DNA of 64,000 bases from Cordia subcordata (taxonomy: Eukaryota > Streptophyta > Magnoliopsida > Boraginales > Cordiaceae), in NCBI GenBank assembly GCA_028554755.1, contig JAPTOF010000003.1, forward strand, positions 9,247,501 through 9,311,500, in the 5' to 3' direction. The notes below the pieces were generated by a model. That model did no database searches. It worked only from the letters and a program-made list of their open reading frames with translations, and was not told the origin of the DNA. Made by a program: the position numbers and the translations under genes. Of the stretch, positions 33,901 to 45,900 are shown in pieces. Numbering within the stretch: the first letter of the stretch is position 1; each line of letters begins with the position of its first letter.

Positions 33901-36900
33901 GACAGAGATCGCTGAGCTGAAAGTTAAGGTAGCTATTTTAAATGCCTGTTATTGAACTCTTTTAACTGAAAAGTTGGATGTTATTTATAAATGACTCTTT
34001 GGAGGCAACTGAAGACATTATCATTAGCATTTTGGTGCGCAGATATCTTACAGATTACTGTGGTAGTTTTGGGTTGCGGATGGTTATTTGACCTTTCGCC
34101 TATTTCCTAAAAAAAGCCAGAAACGAAGTTATAGCATGTATAGAAACATTTAGTTTGCTTTTTCCTTTAAGAAGGTTCAGAGAGTATTGAAGACCTAAGG
34201 GTCTGTAGTTTGACCTTCTGGTGGAACTCTTTACTTCTTGCGTCTGTGGAGGGAGACAAAGTGGAACATTTAGCTTCAAGGTCATTTGGACATTGCTTTG
34301 CTTGATAGAGTTGTTAGGTGAAGTATCAGTCTTCTCTCTGGTTGTCTATAGTTTATAGATACTGGCTAAATAGTGGCGTACTGGACAAATAACTTGAATA
34401 AACAGTGACATACTTGACAAATAACAAGGTTCTTAATTTAAATTGGCATGAATTCATTGGGGTGAATGAGAATATCTCTATCAATCGACTCTTAAAGTTT
34501 TCACTGAAAACTTGTTGTATCTTAGAAAAATGCTCAAGTCAGATGTACTCAACTTATAACTCTGCTGTAGGTTGGGGACTTTGAAATGCATCTTAAGCGG
34601 AATTTAGCAACACTAGCTCCTATACCAGTTGTTTCTTCACCACCACCTATTCCAAGCAAACCTGTGGTTGAAACGGCTCCTCCTGCTCTACGCACTGAGC
34701 AGAAAACTTCTGCTGAAAAGGTCAGCCCATTTACTAATGTCTCTCCCGAGAAGGCATCCAAGCTAGCGAAACTGGAGGCTCCTGGAGCTAGCGGATATGT
34801 TCTTGTAGCATCTCCAATTGTATGTATTTCTCGTCTGTCCTGTGACCTTGAGCTCTGTGGTATATGTTGCCAACTTACTATGTAGGCAACCTTAACCATG
34901 TCTTTTCTTTCCAGGTTGGTTCATTTCGAAGAGGGCGGACTTTGAAAGGAAAAAAGCAGCCTCCTGCCTGTAAAGAGGTATCCTTCCCTGCTATTTGCAT
35001 CTATGCCTTTCTTTCTCTTTCTGGCCAGGAGTTGCTGGGAGGAAAGGCTGTTTTCTTTGACTTGTATGTTCTATTTTGGTTACCATCTTATTTCATTCTA
35101 TATTCAGATTTCCATGTATTTGGAAGTATTTAGTTTGCGAAGATAATAGCTTGTTGAACAGTAATCATACTTAAAATCAATTGCTGATGCACAACCTGAG
35201 AATTGCTTTAGGGGAGAGTATACCCGAGGTAATATGCATTGCAATTATCAAAATGTGTCATCCATAAGGTCACTTGGCCTTGATGGGCAGAGCTCTGGAG
35301 GATTGAAGGGATTGGTCATCTTTTTGTCTATTGGTATAACATTCAATTTGCACCTGCAAGCTATCAGGAGGGTGGGGTGTCACTGTGCTTCTCTCTATTC
35401 TTTTTCAGCTTTTCTCTTTCCATTTTAATATCTATAATTATACATTGAGAAACAGCTCTGTTATGCACCTACTCTTGCCAGATATGGTGTCAAGCTTATA
35501 TAGATTTTTTTTTGGTGGAATTCCATTAAATCTCGATGCATAATTTTCCTTTGGCTTGTACATAGGGTGATAAAATCAAGGAGGGACAAGTGATAGGCTA
35601 TATGGATCAGTTTGGCACTGAACTTCCTGTTAAAGTAAGCAATTTTGAACATTTTCCTATTGTTGCTACTTTAGCCAAATGTCTTTAACATTCACTTTTT
35701 AACTCTATCCAAATAACAACCGAGCAGTCAGATGTGGCTGGAAAAGTGTTGAAGCTTCTATATGAAGATGGAGGTATGAAGCCTTTGCCCTCGTAAACTG
35801 TATTTTTATATTCTTTGGCTCCCAAATGATATTATGCTGCCTGTTATCATGACTATTCTTTTGGAAATGGGTGAAGAATAAATCTTGTGCATAAATCTTA
35901 CTGCTCTGTGGAGGTGTAATTGATCCAGAGAACAAATAACTCATGTATGTCAAATTGATCTTATGCATCCAGGAGACCAGGAAAGATGAAAACATGGTAA
36001 CTGAAGTATCTTTTTAACTTTATGAAGTGCTTGCAACAGGTTGATTGTTGCCACCTTATTGCTTGTGTGATATCATTGTTGTTTCCTATTTTCTTTTTTT
36101 TGTTCATTAAAATTCAGAATCAAGGTCGTTTCTTTTTGTTTTCCTTTTGTGAAAAAGCAAAAATGAGCAACTTGTTTTTGCAACTTTGGTACATAAGAAC
36201 AAGTGATTTTCTCATGTTGTAGTAAGAAGATTTTCAAAACTTTTATTTATATTTTGGTAACAATACTTATTAGAATTACTATTTAGAAAATCAATATTAA
36301 CTTGTAAAAATTATTTTGAATATAAAATTTTGAAAACTAAAATTATTTCTTTAAAAAACATTTTGTCAAAAATTAAAATTATTTTAAAAATAAAATTATT
36401 TTTAAAAATAAAATTAATTTTATAAAAATGTAATTTTCAAAAAATTTAAAATATTATTAAAAATCAAAATTATTTTTAAGGAAATATATTTTTAGAAAAG
36501 TTAGCATCATTTTCAAAATATAAATTTTCAAAAAATTGAAATTATTTTTTATAATAATTTCTAAAAGATTAAAAAATAGGATTATTTTTAGAGAATAATT
36601 TTAATATATTAAAAATAGAAAATTATTTTAAAGAATCAATTAATTTTAATTACTCTTTAAAGGTAATTTCGGAAATAAATAAAAATATTTTTCAAAAAAA
36701 TTAAATCATTTTTTGAAAATATAATTTGTAAGAAAATAAATTTTTAAAAGTAATTTTTTGAAAAACTAAAGCTATTTTGTTAAAAATTACTTTTAATACA
36801 TTTTTTATTTTATATAAGCAAACAAGTTTTAGTTTTCGTTTACAAATTGTATAATATAACCAAAAAAGTTTACAGGTTTTGTTTTTAGTTACTGTTTTCA

Positions 36901-38406
36901 GTTTTCTGTTTATGTTTCTACTTTCTGTGTATAGAATTTTGGTAAGTGATACCAAACATGCCCTTAGTTGCTTATTTCCCTTATCATGAGACTTCATCTG
37001 GAAGAGTTTTTAGGTGACTGACTTCGGCTTAACTTATAGGTTGGATAATAAAAGGAAGGGAGAATTATATTCTTTAACAACGTTAATTAGATTTATTTAC
37101 ATCTTAGTTTACTACCCTGACTGTCTTTAACGAATTTCAATTTCTTAACCTATATCTTTGCTGTAGTTTGTGCTTCATTCTTGATTTTTAACCTATATCT
37201 GTTGTCACTTGAGAAACCCATTAGAACTTCAATGCTCTTATGGCTGTGTATGCCTCTTTTCCTTGAATTCTCAGGGTCTGTTTGGATTGGCTTTTTTTTT
37301 CAAGACAAAACACTTTTTTTTTTGAAAAAGTTAAATTAAATTTACAATAACTATTTGATTTTGTTTCAAAAAAAGTTAAAACTCTGAAAAAAGCTCAAAT
37401 ACAGGTTTTTTTAGAAGCTAGAATTTTCGGTTCTTATAAGCTGTTTTTCAAAAGCTGTTGAAAAAAACGTTTTTGAAAAAAGCGAATCCAAACAAGCCCT
37501 CAATCTTTCTTCACATGTATGGTACATGAAGCAGGTTTACCAACACCATGGCTTGCTCGTTCTTTTAGAATTAGGAGTGTTGCACATTGTGTCACATTTG
37601 ATTGATTAATGACCTTATGTCTGATTCTTGATGTTGGTATAACCTATATCCTTGAAAGACAAGAATGATAATGACGTGCTTTATGAATTAAACCAACAAA
37701 TTGTTGGAGTTCATCTATGAAGCACTGACACTTTCCTGCAGTTGCATATGATGTGTCGCTGACGCGCACTAGACATGCTACACGTGTCGAACAATTAAAA
37801 TTTTTATTCTTTTGGGAAATGCTAGGGACACAAGCCTTTTTTTTTTTTGTTGAAAACTGTTTTTGGGCTCCAATGCAATTTACGAAACATTTGGGTAAAA
37901 AATATCAAATTCCAAACAACCAAGCTAAAAACTTGAACCAGAAAAAAAAAAGAAAAGTAAAAGCTAAAAAGAACATCTCACTTATGAATCACTCTCACAC
38001 CCAAAATTAAAAAAGCTTATATATATATATAGATGTTATATATGTGTATATAATATATATTTGTACATACATACATAGATGTGTAGTTAGATAAGAGAAG
38101 TTACATGCTTAGATGTATCATGGTAAAAAAGCGTTTATTCACTACATGCAATTAAGTTAATATATTTTATTTAGTGCATTCTGGATGTGTTGTATCTTAG
38201 TTTTTGCTGAAAAAGATATAACGGCTTGTCATATTGTACGGTATCATGTGTCCACATATTGTGTCAATGCTTCATAGGTGTTACGTGCATGCCGTTCACA
38301 TTTATTTTCTTTAACTTAGAATGGGAAACCATCTACTCACTTAAGTTGGATTACTATTACAGAAGCTGTTGGCTATGGTGATCCCCTTATCGCCGTACAG
38401 CCATAA
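30916..38406 (+). CDS. BADC: BADC: biotin/lipoyl attachment domain-containing protein, plastid
   Basis: Nine exons with GT-AG introns: 30916-30949, 32744-32950, 33213-33280, 33875-33928, 34571-34819, 34915-34977, 35566-35634, 35728-35773 and 38363-38406. They join into 834 nt encoding 277 residues. Residues 1 to about 70 are Ser/Asn-rich and look like a chloroplast transit peptide. Conserved blocks follow: ATFPSAFE, EVCDETEIAELKVKVGDFEMHLKR (106-129), a Pro/Ala-rich linker, then the BCCP-like domain from VGSFRRGRTLKGKKQPP (205). At the site where BCCP has its biotinyl-Lys (EAMKLM), this protein has YMDQFGTE (237-244), so it cannot be biotinylated. Family knowledge: BADCs replace BCCP subunits in plastid heteromeric acetyl-CoA carboxylase and restrain fatty-acid synthesis. 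The stop TAA (38404-38406) falls where homologues read Ser in PSFH; seven codons follow to the next stop. The last intron is 2.6 kb and holds a MITE. Confidence 0.92.
36230..36965. repeat. AT-rich low-complexity block in BADC intron 8
   Basis: Hundreds of bases of AAAATTATTTTTAAAA-like sequence end in a stretch reading GTGATACCAAACATGCCC. That stretch resembles a transposon end. No matching left end was found, so it is noted only as low-complexity sequence, possibly an old element. Confidence 0.45.
37274..37499. mobile_element. Tourist-like MITE, copy 2, in BADC intron 8
   Basis: The 226-bp element begins GGGTCTGTTTGGATTGGC and ends GCGAATCCAAACAAGCCC. The 3-bp target duplication TCA lies at 37271-37273 and 37500-37502. 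It shares AAATTTACAATAACTATTTGAT and AAGCTCAAATACAG-type internal sequence with copy 1 at 18577-18805. It lies in the sense-strand intron and leaves the splice sites untouched. Confidence 0.87.
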
Positions 38407-38584
38407 TTTCATGGCATCCATTGGTGACATTCTTTCTCTCCCTTAGGTGGTGTTGCTTCATAATTGAGTAGTTTGGATATTGCTGGTGATGCAAACATGT
38501 CAAATCTTTCGTTTGTTGAATTAGCTTTGTGATAAGAAAAATAAATAACTAGTTATTTATTTGAAGTTGAGATGCTTCTTTGAG

Positions 38585-39813
38585 TTCATGTATGATATGA
38601 TTATAGTCGCCTTAATGGAAGATAAAGATGAGATCACGAGCATGTTTGATACATGTATGATTTAATTTTCTGATCAAACTAGATTCCCGCTACTACAAAG
38701 TCTTTTATAGCCAGACGTGAAATCTGATTTATGAATTGAAGAATTCCTTTAACACAATGAGGATTGTCTAACTATATGTCTGTTCAGGAAGAAAAAATTT
38801 TGAGATACACAAAAAAAAAAAATGATAAAATCATAACATGTGAGTCATATGATATGCGCTTATTAGGACTAATAAGGTAGTGAAGAATGATTCTTGCTTC
38901 TTCACTATGTGAGAACTTATAAACATCTGTATTGTGTGTTCTTATTATTTTTGGCTGTTGCTTAATATTTTAAGTTGGTGTATGTTATTTTAGCATGTTA
39001 TCGATAGTTATGAATGATTTGACTTAGGAAAACATGTCTAAGAAAGCAACTTGATTATTATGGAAAAACTCGTGCAGAAAAAAAGACTAAATTAAATATC
39101 AAAGCCTATATTCAATTGTAGACTGATCATGTATGTCGATATGGGCAAGGACATATAATGAAAATACATGACATTGTAAAAGTGGAGTCTATCTATCACA
39201 AAGATAAATTGATATACACTATAAGGGATAGAATCACCATGACATTGATATTACAAATTTTGGTGTAGGGTATTGCAAGATGCGAAAAATGGACGCAATT
39301 TGTTTGAGCAACTATATACTTAATAGGTTTGTAGCAATCAATGCTTGCATGCTTGCTGGTCTTACCAACTATTTGCCAAGTATAATAGTTCTATACTTAT
39401 AATGAGGTGTGAAAAGGGAGTGGAGCTAAAGTATTTAGCTAAAGGTGTGAAGTCTAACTCGTAATGTGCGATTGGGAAATGAAAGAAATCGAATTTGGGT
39501 GGGCGTCCATAATTGGGTTGACCCGATCCAAACGTAATAAGAAAAGACTAAAACACAGTTATACAAAATAGCAATTTACTAAAAAAAAACTGTAAGTAGG
39601 CAGAGAAAAATGAACAGAGTTTTGCTTTTCACTAAAGATTAACTCTTCACCGTAATACACATTGTAAGTAAAAAACAGTGACGTTTTCCGTCTTCGGTAG
39701 AACCAAGGGCATGTAGTCTGGAGGAAATAAGGTTAATCTTCTCATAAGGAAATCAATGATCACCCAGACAAGTACTTTTACGCTACAAGAGGTAAATTCC
39801 TTTTTTGTTAACA
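38585..39813 (+). mobile_element. 5'-truncated copia 2 relative (3' non-coding region and LTR)
   Basis: 38585-39499 follows the copia 2 3' non-coding region at about 16923-17860 in the same order. 39500-39813 follows its LTR. Shared landmarks include ACAATGAGGATTGTCTAACT, AATTGGGTTGACCCGA and CTACAAGAGGTAAATTCC. No gag or pol is present. It begins about 180 bp past the BADC stop codon. Confidence 0.82.
39500..39813 (+). repeat. LTR of the truncated copia 2 relative
   Basis: It starts TGGGCGTCCATAATTGGG and ends TTTGTTAACA. Comparison with the other two copies helped fix the start of the family's LTR. It is shortened and diverged relative to 10274-10698. Confidence 0.7.
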
Positions 39814-40186
39814 CCATCTTACAACCCAGGTCTACAAACTTGAAGATTGGTGGAACTGTAGGGACAGGAACTCATTCATTCGCTTAGCATAAATGTTATG
39901 CAAGTACAATAAATGGAGAAAGCCTAAAATATATCACTGACATAATGCTTCATAACATTCTCTTACAAACCCATTTCGTGTAGCTAACCTTGGTACAAGC
40001 TGCCAGGTAGAGAATGGTTATCACACTCTTACGCTGTTGTGGTCTGATGGATCACTGCCGTTTTGACCTCTGCATTTTCAGTATTCTAAGGAAGTCCAGA
40101 GTGGAAAAGATCATTGAACTATGGCCTTCTAAATATATATATATATATATGAATTATGATCAGTGTAATCAGGCATATTGAAGCGC

Positions 40187-41045
40187 CTAATTACTATAAT
40201 TTGCTTCCTGTTCGTTCCAGTTAAATGCTTGCTTCCCAATCTTATGGAGAACCTTAACAACCTCCTCAGTTGTCACATTTCCAGTTACTGTCACCTTGTT
40301 GAGCTTTGTATCAACGTCATATGTTTCAATATCTGAACATCACAAAGCTTACAAACTTAGCAAGTATAATGTAAATTACAATATGGACGGCAGCTTTTTA
40401 AAATAAAATGAACCTTTAAGTTCCTCAACTTAAAAATGTGTGACAAAGTTAGATTTCGAAATCAATTTTCATTTAAAATTTAATGACTTCAGCAAGAGCA
40501 GCACGTGCCCGTGACAAATTCTATCCAAAAAACGTTGAGCTGGTTCTTACCAGATTGGAATGCAAGTTTACGGATTAAAAGGTTTACTTTTAGAAATTGA
40601 AAATCAATTTGTTCTTCACTTTATAGACCTAGAGAGTATTAGTAATTTGCTCCCCTAGTATATTAAAAAGGAAATGATATACTTCTGAGTAAATATTTGA
40701 ATCAGAGTGTGTTTTGCTTTGCTTATTTGGTGCTTATAAGCAACAAATAATAAAAAGTATGTGAAAAGGTGTTTTTTTTTTTCTTCCCTAAATGCTTATA
40801 AACACCTAAAATAAGCAAAGCCAAACACCCTCTTAATTGAGCACAATGCAAGCTACACGTACGTGGTACCTTCAAGCTTTTTGATGGCCTTAAGAATTTT
40901 CTTGATGCATTCATCGCAGTGTAGTCCAACCTTCAGCTCTACCACCTATTGAAACATATAAGTATTCATTCTCTTGAATCTGTAACATGTAAAAAATAAA
41001 TGAGAAGTCACTATGCTAGCAGTTTCATGTACTTACATTAGCCAT
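40187..41045 (-). CDS. Small HMA-domain (heavy-metal-associated) protein
   Basis: Three exons on the minus strand: 41045-41037 (9 nt, MAN), 40945-40870 and 40332-40187. Both introns are GT-AG. They join into 231 nt encoding 76 residues. The protein is a single HMA ferredoxin-like fold. The metal-binding Cys pair is CDEC (residues 13-16) in VELKVGLHCDECIKK. It continues through AIKKLEDIETYDVD and VTGNVTTEEVVKVLHKIGKQA. This matches plant ATX1/copper-chaperone-like HMA proteins, which bind Cu+ or other soft metals in the cytosol. There is no C-terminal CaaX box, so it is not a typical HIPP. Intron 2 carries a short inverted-repeat element. The start was chosen because the 9-nt exon gives the family's usual N-terminus. 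Confidence 0.87.
40704..40833. mobile_element. 130-bp MITE with ~39-bp inverted repeats in an HMA intron
   Basis: The left arm AGAGTGTGTTTTGCTTTGCT... and the right arm reversed, AGAGGGTGTTTGGCTTTGCT..., match over about 39 bp with few differences. They meet near GCTTATAAGC. A target duplication is not clear. It lies wholly inside intron 2 (40333-40869). Confidence 0.78.
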
Positions 41046-41195
41046 CTAGCTGCTAAAAACAAATTAAATCTTCGGCCACTGAAAGTTTGGCTAGAGAATG
41101 CGAGCTCTCTTGGTGAACAGTTAAAAAGAAGAAATAAAAACACGTTATAGCTCTTGAATGACTTGGCTTTAACAAACAGTTGTGAATTTTAATGG

Positions 41196-41202
41196 ATTTA
41201 TA
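41196..41202 (-). promoter_or_regulatory. Candidate TATA box of the HMA gene
   Basis: The minus strand reads CTATAAATCC about 150 bp upstream of the start codon. That would give a 5' leader of roughly 120 nt. It is placed by sequence and distance only. Confidence 0.45.
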
Positions 41203-41494
41203 GTGGTGAGTGGGGTATATGATTCCTTGCTTTAGTGATGGGAACTTTACTTTGATAAAGCTTCTTTAACCCCTCTTTATTGACTTCTGAAACATAAGCC
41301 TCCACATAAAGGAACGGCAATCTTGGTGTCTATGTTAGGTTTTAATGGACGAAAGAGAAAGAATGTAACTTTTCCAAATAGCACTAGTCTGATTTATTTG
41401 TTATAATTAGTTTCAATCTGGAAGGAATTCTAGAAATGATGACTTGTCGGTAAATGCTATGAAAATGGTAGCCAGCTATATGATGTCACAAGAA

Positions 41495-42178
41495 TAGGGA
41501 TGGCAATGGGATGAGTGACTTAGGGTATCCGGCATCGACTGATTCGATTAAAATTCGATAAAGTTCCTCCTGTTAAGAACCCGAAACGAATTCGAAACGA
41601 TTAAAAATACCCGTTAGGGTCTGGGACGGAACTGAGATTGATCCCCGGGTATCCGCATTCCCGAACCCGGTTATGTATATATACATATATATACATATAT
41701 GTGTGTAGATGTTTTACATTTATTAATTAATAATAGTTTTAAATACATAAGTACATTATATATTAAAAATTAAGATAATATTTTACTTTCTAGTAATAGT
41801 AAGGTTTGAACCCTTAAAATTTTACTCTTTAAAATTTTATCATTTTAATCTATTTTAGTGATATTGTTTAGATTTTTTGGGAAAAATTTATTTAAATGGT
41901 TAGTTTTTTAAAATTTAGTGATTTAATTCGATTTTCATGGTTGAAAACATATCTTAATTTGGATTTGAGATGTTTATTGTTAAATTTTTTATTTAAATTT
42001 TAAAATTTTTAACCGAGTTTGGGATGTTCCAGGTACCCGCGAGTTTGGGACGTTTCGGGAATGGGAATCCTATTTAATTTTTATCCGGGTTTGGGACGGA
42101 AATGGGAATTAGGATGATATCCGGGTAGCGGTTTGGTATTTCTTCATGGGCAGGGTACCCGTCCTGTTGCCATCCCTA
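41495..42178. mobile_element. Non-autonomous hAT element, 684 bp
   Basis: A perfect 8-bp target duplication CACAAGAA (41487-41494 and 42179-42186) flanks terminal inverted repeats. TAGGGATGGCAATGGG is at the left and TAGGGATGGCAACAGG at the right (reversed). Sub-terminal GGGTACCCG and CCGGGTTTGGGACG motifs are of the type seen in this widespread plant hAT family. No transposase frame is present. Confidence 0.92.
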
Positions 42179-42310
42179 CACAAGAAGCCAATAATTCTTG
42201 GCAGGTCTCTGAATGTATGACTTTCCAAACAAAATAGCCATCTACACAGTAATGTCTTGAATTTGAATTTTATAAGGAGTACCAAGTTGAGTGGAAATCG
42301 AGATTTAAAA

Positions 42311-42335
42311 AATAAAATAAAATAAAATAAAATAA
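42311..42335. repeat. (AAAAT)n microsatellite
   Basis: About five AAAAT units are present. The region 42187-42640 around it is AT-rich with nothing else recognised. Confidence 0.85.
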
Positions 42336-42686
42336 ATCAAAACAGATATTGAATAATTAAATATTAAAAATTGAAAAAGTTTAAAACTAAAAAAAAAACT
42401 AAAAAATAAAAAGTATTTTTAATATATTTATTTAAATTTAAATGTTTGATATTTCATATTTATTTTAATTTGAACATGTATTTCTAATATTGAAATACAT
42501 CTTCTTATAAAAATTTCTTATTGAAAATATTTTCTCGGTATGATAATTAAACGCCAAAATATGCTTACAGTATGGCAACCAAACATAAAAAAATATTCAA
42601 TTTTTCACGAAATATTTTCTCCTGATAAGTTGTTCTCCTACAAAGAAATGGTTCCTAAATTACAATAATCTCCATTAATTAATTTA

Positions 42687-42938
42687 TTACCAGCAATTGG
42701 TGTAATCATGCACTGTTGCTCGTCCTTTGAATAAGTGGGTGACTTGGACATTCATGGCCCTCTTGGCTACTTGGGATTTCATGTACAGGGAATCATCTAA
42801 GCGAATTTCCTTAACACTGTGAGGCTTGGTTTTGTTAGTTTTGAGATCAAGAGCATAGTTTAGCGAGGCAGCATTTCTCTACAGGACATTTCGGAAGCAA
42901 ACACTTTCTCTCCCTTCAATAGTTGTGACTATAAGGTA
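42687..42938 (-). pseudogene. Unrecognised coding-like fragment
   Basis: A minus-strand frame of about 80 codons has better codon quality than its surroundings. It reads YLIVTTIEGRESVCFRNVL, then a TAG, then NAASLNYALDLKTNK, SVKEIRLDDSLYMKSQ and THLFKGRATVHDY, to a stop at 42687. I do not recognise the family. It directly abuts the T-rich tail of the outer LINE, so it may be the tail end of a host gene that the LINE entered, or a retrocopy. Confidence 0.35.
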
Positions 42939-42940
42939 AA

Positions 42941-45900
42941 TTTTTTTCTTTTTTTCTTTTTTTAAAAGGAAAGAGACTGGCACGCTTGAAAATTTTATTA
43001 ATATGAAAAATAAAATACAAGAATGTTGAATGCCATGCATGATCTTAACTACCCATTTGAGAGTCCGTTTCTATGGAGATTAGATTATAACCTCTCTCGT
43101 GACAAATTTGGAGGCCTCTAATAAAAGCTTCAAGCTCTGCAACCACGACTACTGTATTTATTTATTTATTTTTTTTGCAGAGCAAGTGAGTAATTTGTAT
43201 TAATAAAAATACAAGTACAAGTATCAAAAGATGTATAAAAAGAGCTAGACAATAGTGTTCTCAAGTTTCCATCTTCTACTAATTCAACATTCAAGTTTGT
43301 AGATGGAAACTTCTTTTTACAAGCAATTCTAACTCTAACATCATTATAGATCACAAGGAAAATGTTCTCCTCTATTTTTGCAAGATGATTAAAGATTCGG
43401 TTGTTTCTTTCAATCCAAAGATGATAGACGGATGCACCAAGCAAGTTCTTCAGAAGGGTGGCCTTCAAATTGTTTTTAGAGCAAATGGAGTAAGATAATT
43501 GATGATGTCATGCCAAGTGATCACCGAATCCAATACAAGAGTAAGATGAAGCCCTCTTCTCCAAACACGCCTAGTGAAACTACATTCAAAAGATAAATGA
43601 TCTCGAGTCTCACAACTTATGCCACAAAAGATGGAAAGAGGATCAATAGGAAAGCCCGAAGAGAGTACTCGATATTTTGTACTCAACTTGTCCTTGAAAG
43701 CAAGCCAAACAATGAAGCCATGCCTTGGGTTATAACCCTTATACCAAATCAATTCTTACTCTTGGAATGGATCACCCCTTCTTTCTAACATGCTTCCAAG
43801 TGCATTTGAAAGATAAATCACCATCTGGGAAAAGGGACCAAATGAAAGTGTCATCTGCATTTTCATAAAGAGAGAAATTTGGGATACTTACTTGTTGAAG
43901 ATGAATAGGCCAATCCCAAACACCATTTCGAAAGATTGAGGAGACCCTAGCAAGGAGGGATGGATGTGGTAGAGAACCCCTATGGTCAAATAAGCAACCT
44001 TCGGGGTGCCAAGAATCAAGCCAAAAGAAAGTATTATTTCCATCTCCAAGAATATGCTTTATATGGTGCCTTGCAATGTCTCGAGCATTGAAAATCATTT
44101 TGAAGACCTAACTAGCATCATAGGGAGGTGCCATAGTCCAAATGGAACAAGACTTGGTGTAATTTGTATGAAACCACCTGCTCTAAAGAGAATCCTGATT
44201 TCAGTACACTCTCCAAAAAGATTTAAGAATGAAGACAAGATTAATATCCTCAATCTTTCTTATCCTAAGTCCTCCTTCACAAAGAGGAAGGCAAGCATCA
44301 TTCCAAGCAACTTTTGGTCCCGTTCCTCGCCAAAGAAAAGCCTTGAACTTTGCTTCAATATTTGCAATGGCTCCTTTAGAGAGAAGGATAGCACTAGCCC
44401 AATAAGCACATAGTTGAGTAAGTGTAGACTTAATGAGAAGAAGTCTACCCACAAAGGAAAGCCATTGATTAGTCCACCCGTCAAGCTTTTCATCAATTTT
44501 CTCCAAAAGGGGAAAGCAATCCAATTTTCTAAGTTTCCTTGAGACGAGAGAAAGACCTAAGTATCGGATAGGAAGGTTACCTTCAAGAAAGCTCACTTTT
44601 TCAATGATGATATTTTTTGCTTCTTGTTGAAAACCTCCAAGAAAGATTTCACTCTTAGCATAATTAATACTAAGACTTGAGAAAGTAGAGAAGACCTGAA
44701 GAGTGTTAATAATGCATTCAATAGAAACTAACTCCCTTTTGCAAAAAATGAAAAGGTCATCTACAAAGCATAAGTGATTTAACTTGAGAGGAGCAAATTT
44801 TGGATGATACTTGAAATCCGAACAAGCATCAAGTTTGTTGAGCATGCAAGAAAAAACTTCCATACATATGACAAAGAGGTAAGGGGAAATGGAGTCCCCT
44901 TGTCTAATGCCATTTTCCCCTTTGAAATATCCCTCTAACCTCCATTGAGAGCAACGGTATAGCTAGGAGAAGAAATACATGCCATAACCCAATTTACAAA
45001 TATTTGTGGGAAGCCAAAAGCAAGCAAAGTAATCTCAATGAATTCCCAACTCAAGGAATCAAAAGCTTTCATGATGTCTACCACGACTACTATAACATCC
45101 AAACCTTTATGAAAACCAAAAATAACATTACCATCACTATCCTGGAGTAAGCCACCTGTGCCTGCAGTGTCCTCATTCACGCTCTCATCCACGTTAAGCT
45201 TAAACCTACCTGGCGGCGGCCTGAGCCATCTTATCAATGTTGAAGTTCTCACAATAGCCGCAGGTGTTGAGAAATGGAAGTACTCTATAAGAGCTTCATT
45301 ACCCCTCTATTGCCTACTGTTAACAAACCTGCTTGCCCAATTTTCCCAACACTCCTATCAATTCTCCATACAAGCCACTGGGGATCAAATCTCTTACCTT
45401 TGTGTTTAGTGTCTTTCCTTTCCAACCAAATGCTCCATAAAATAGTTATAGGAATTAGTTCCGCAATATGACCTAGGTTAACAAATTTGCTGGACGTACA
45501 CCAATGCATTAAACATTGCTGTGCTCCCATGTAGTTGACCATACCATAACCAAAAACCTTAAGTAATATCTTCAAATAATTTGCACTTTTAGGGCATCGG
45601 AAAAACAATGCATAATCATTTCTACATTTTAACAGCATTGGCATTTGGAGGCTAAAGAAATTCCTTTTCATTGTAGATGGCAATTCATAGGAAGCCAACC
45701 ATTCAACAAACACCAAGTGAAAAAGGATATTTTTAGTGGTTGAATGATGGCAAATTTGTTTAAAAATAAAACTAGAATTATGCCTTTGCTTAATAGACTT
45801 TACAGTACATCATCATAGAAAACTTCCCATTGGTTGCAATAGTCTAGAATAGCTTAGCTTGAAGATCCAAAGATAGAGGAATTTTTGATACTTTAAGAAC

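Noticed and set aside
44935..45252. Apparent fusion protein of RNase H and reverse transcriptase
   Set aside because: It is the junction of two LINEs, with a 12-bp target duplication at the fusion point, and is not a real chimera.
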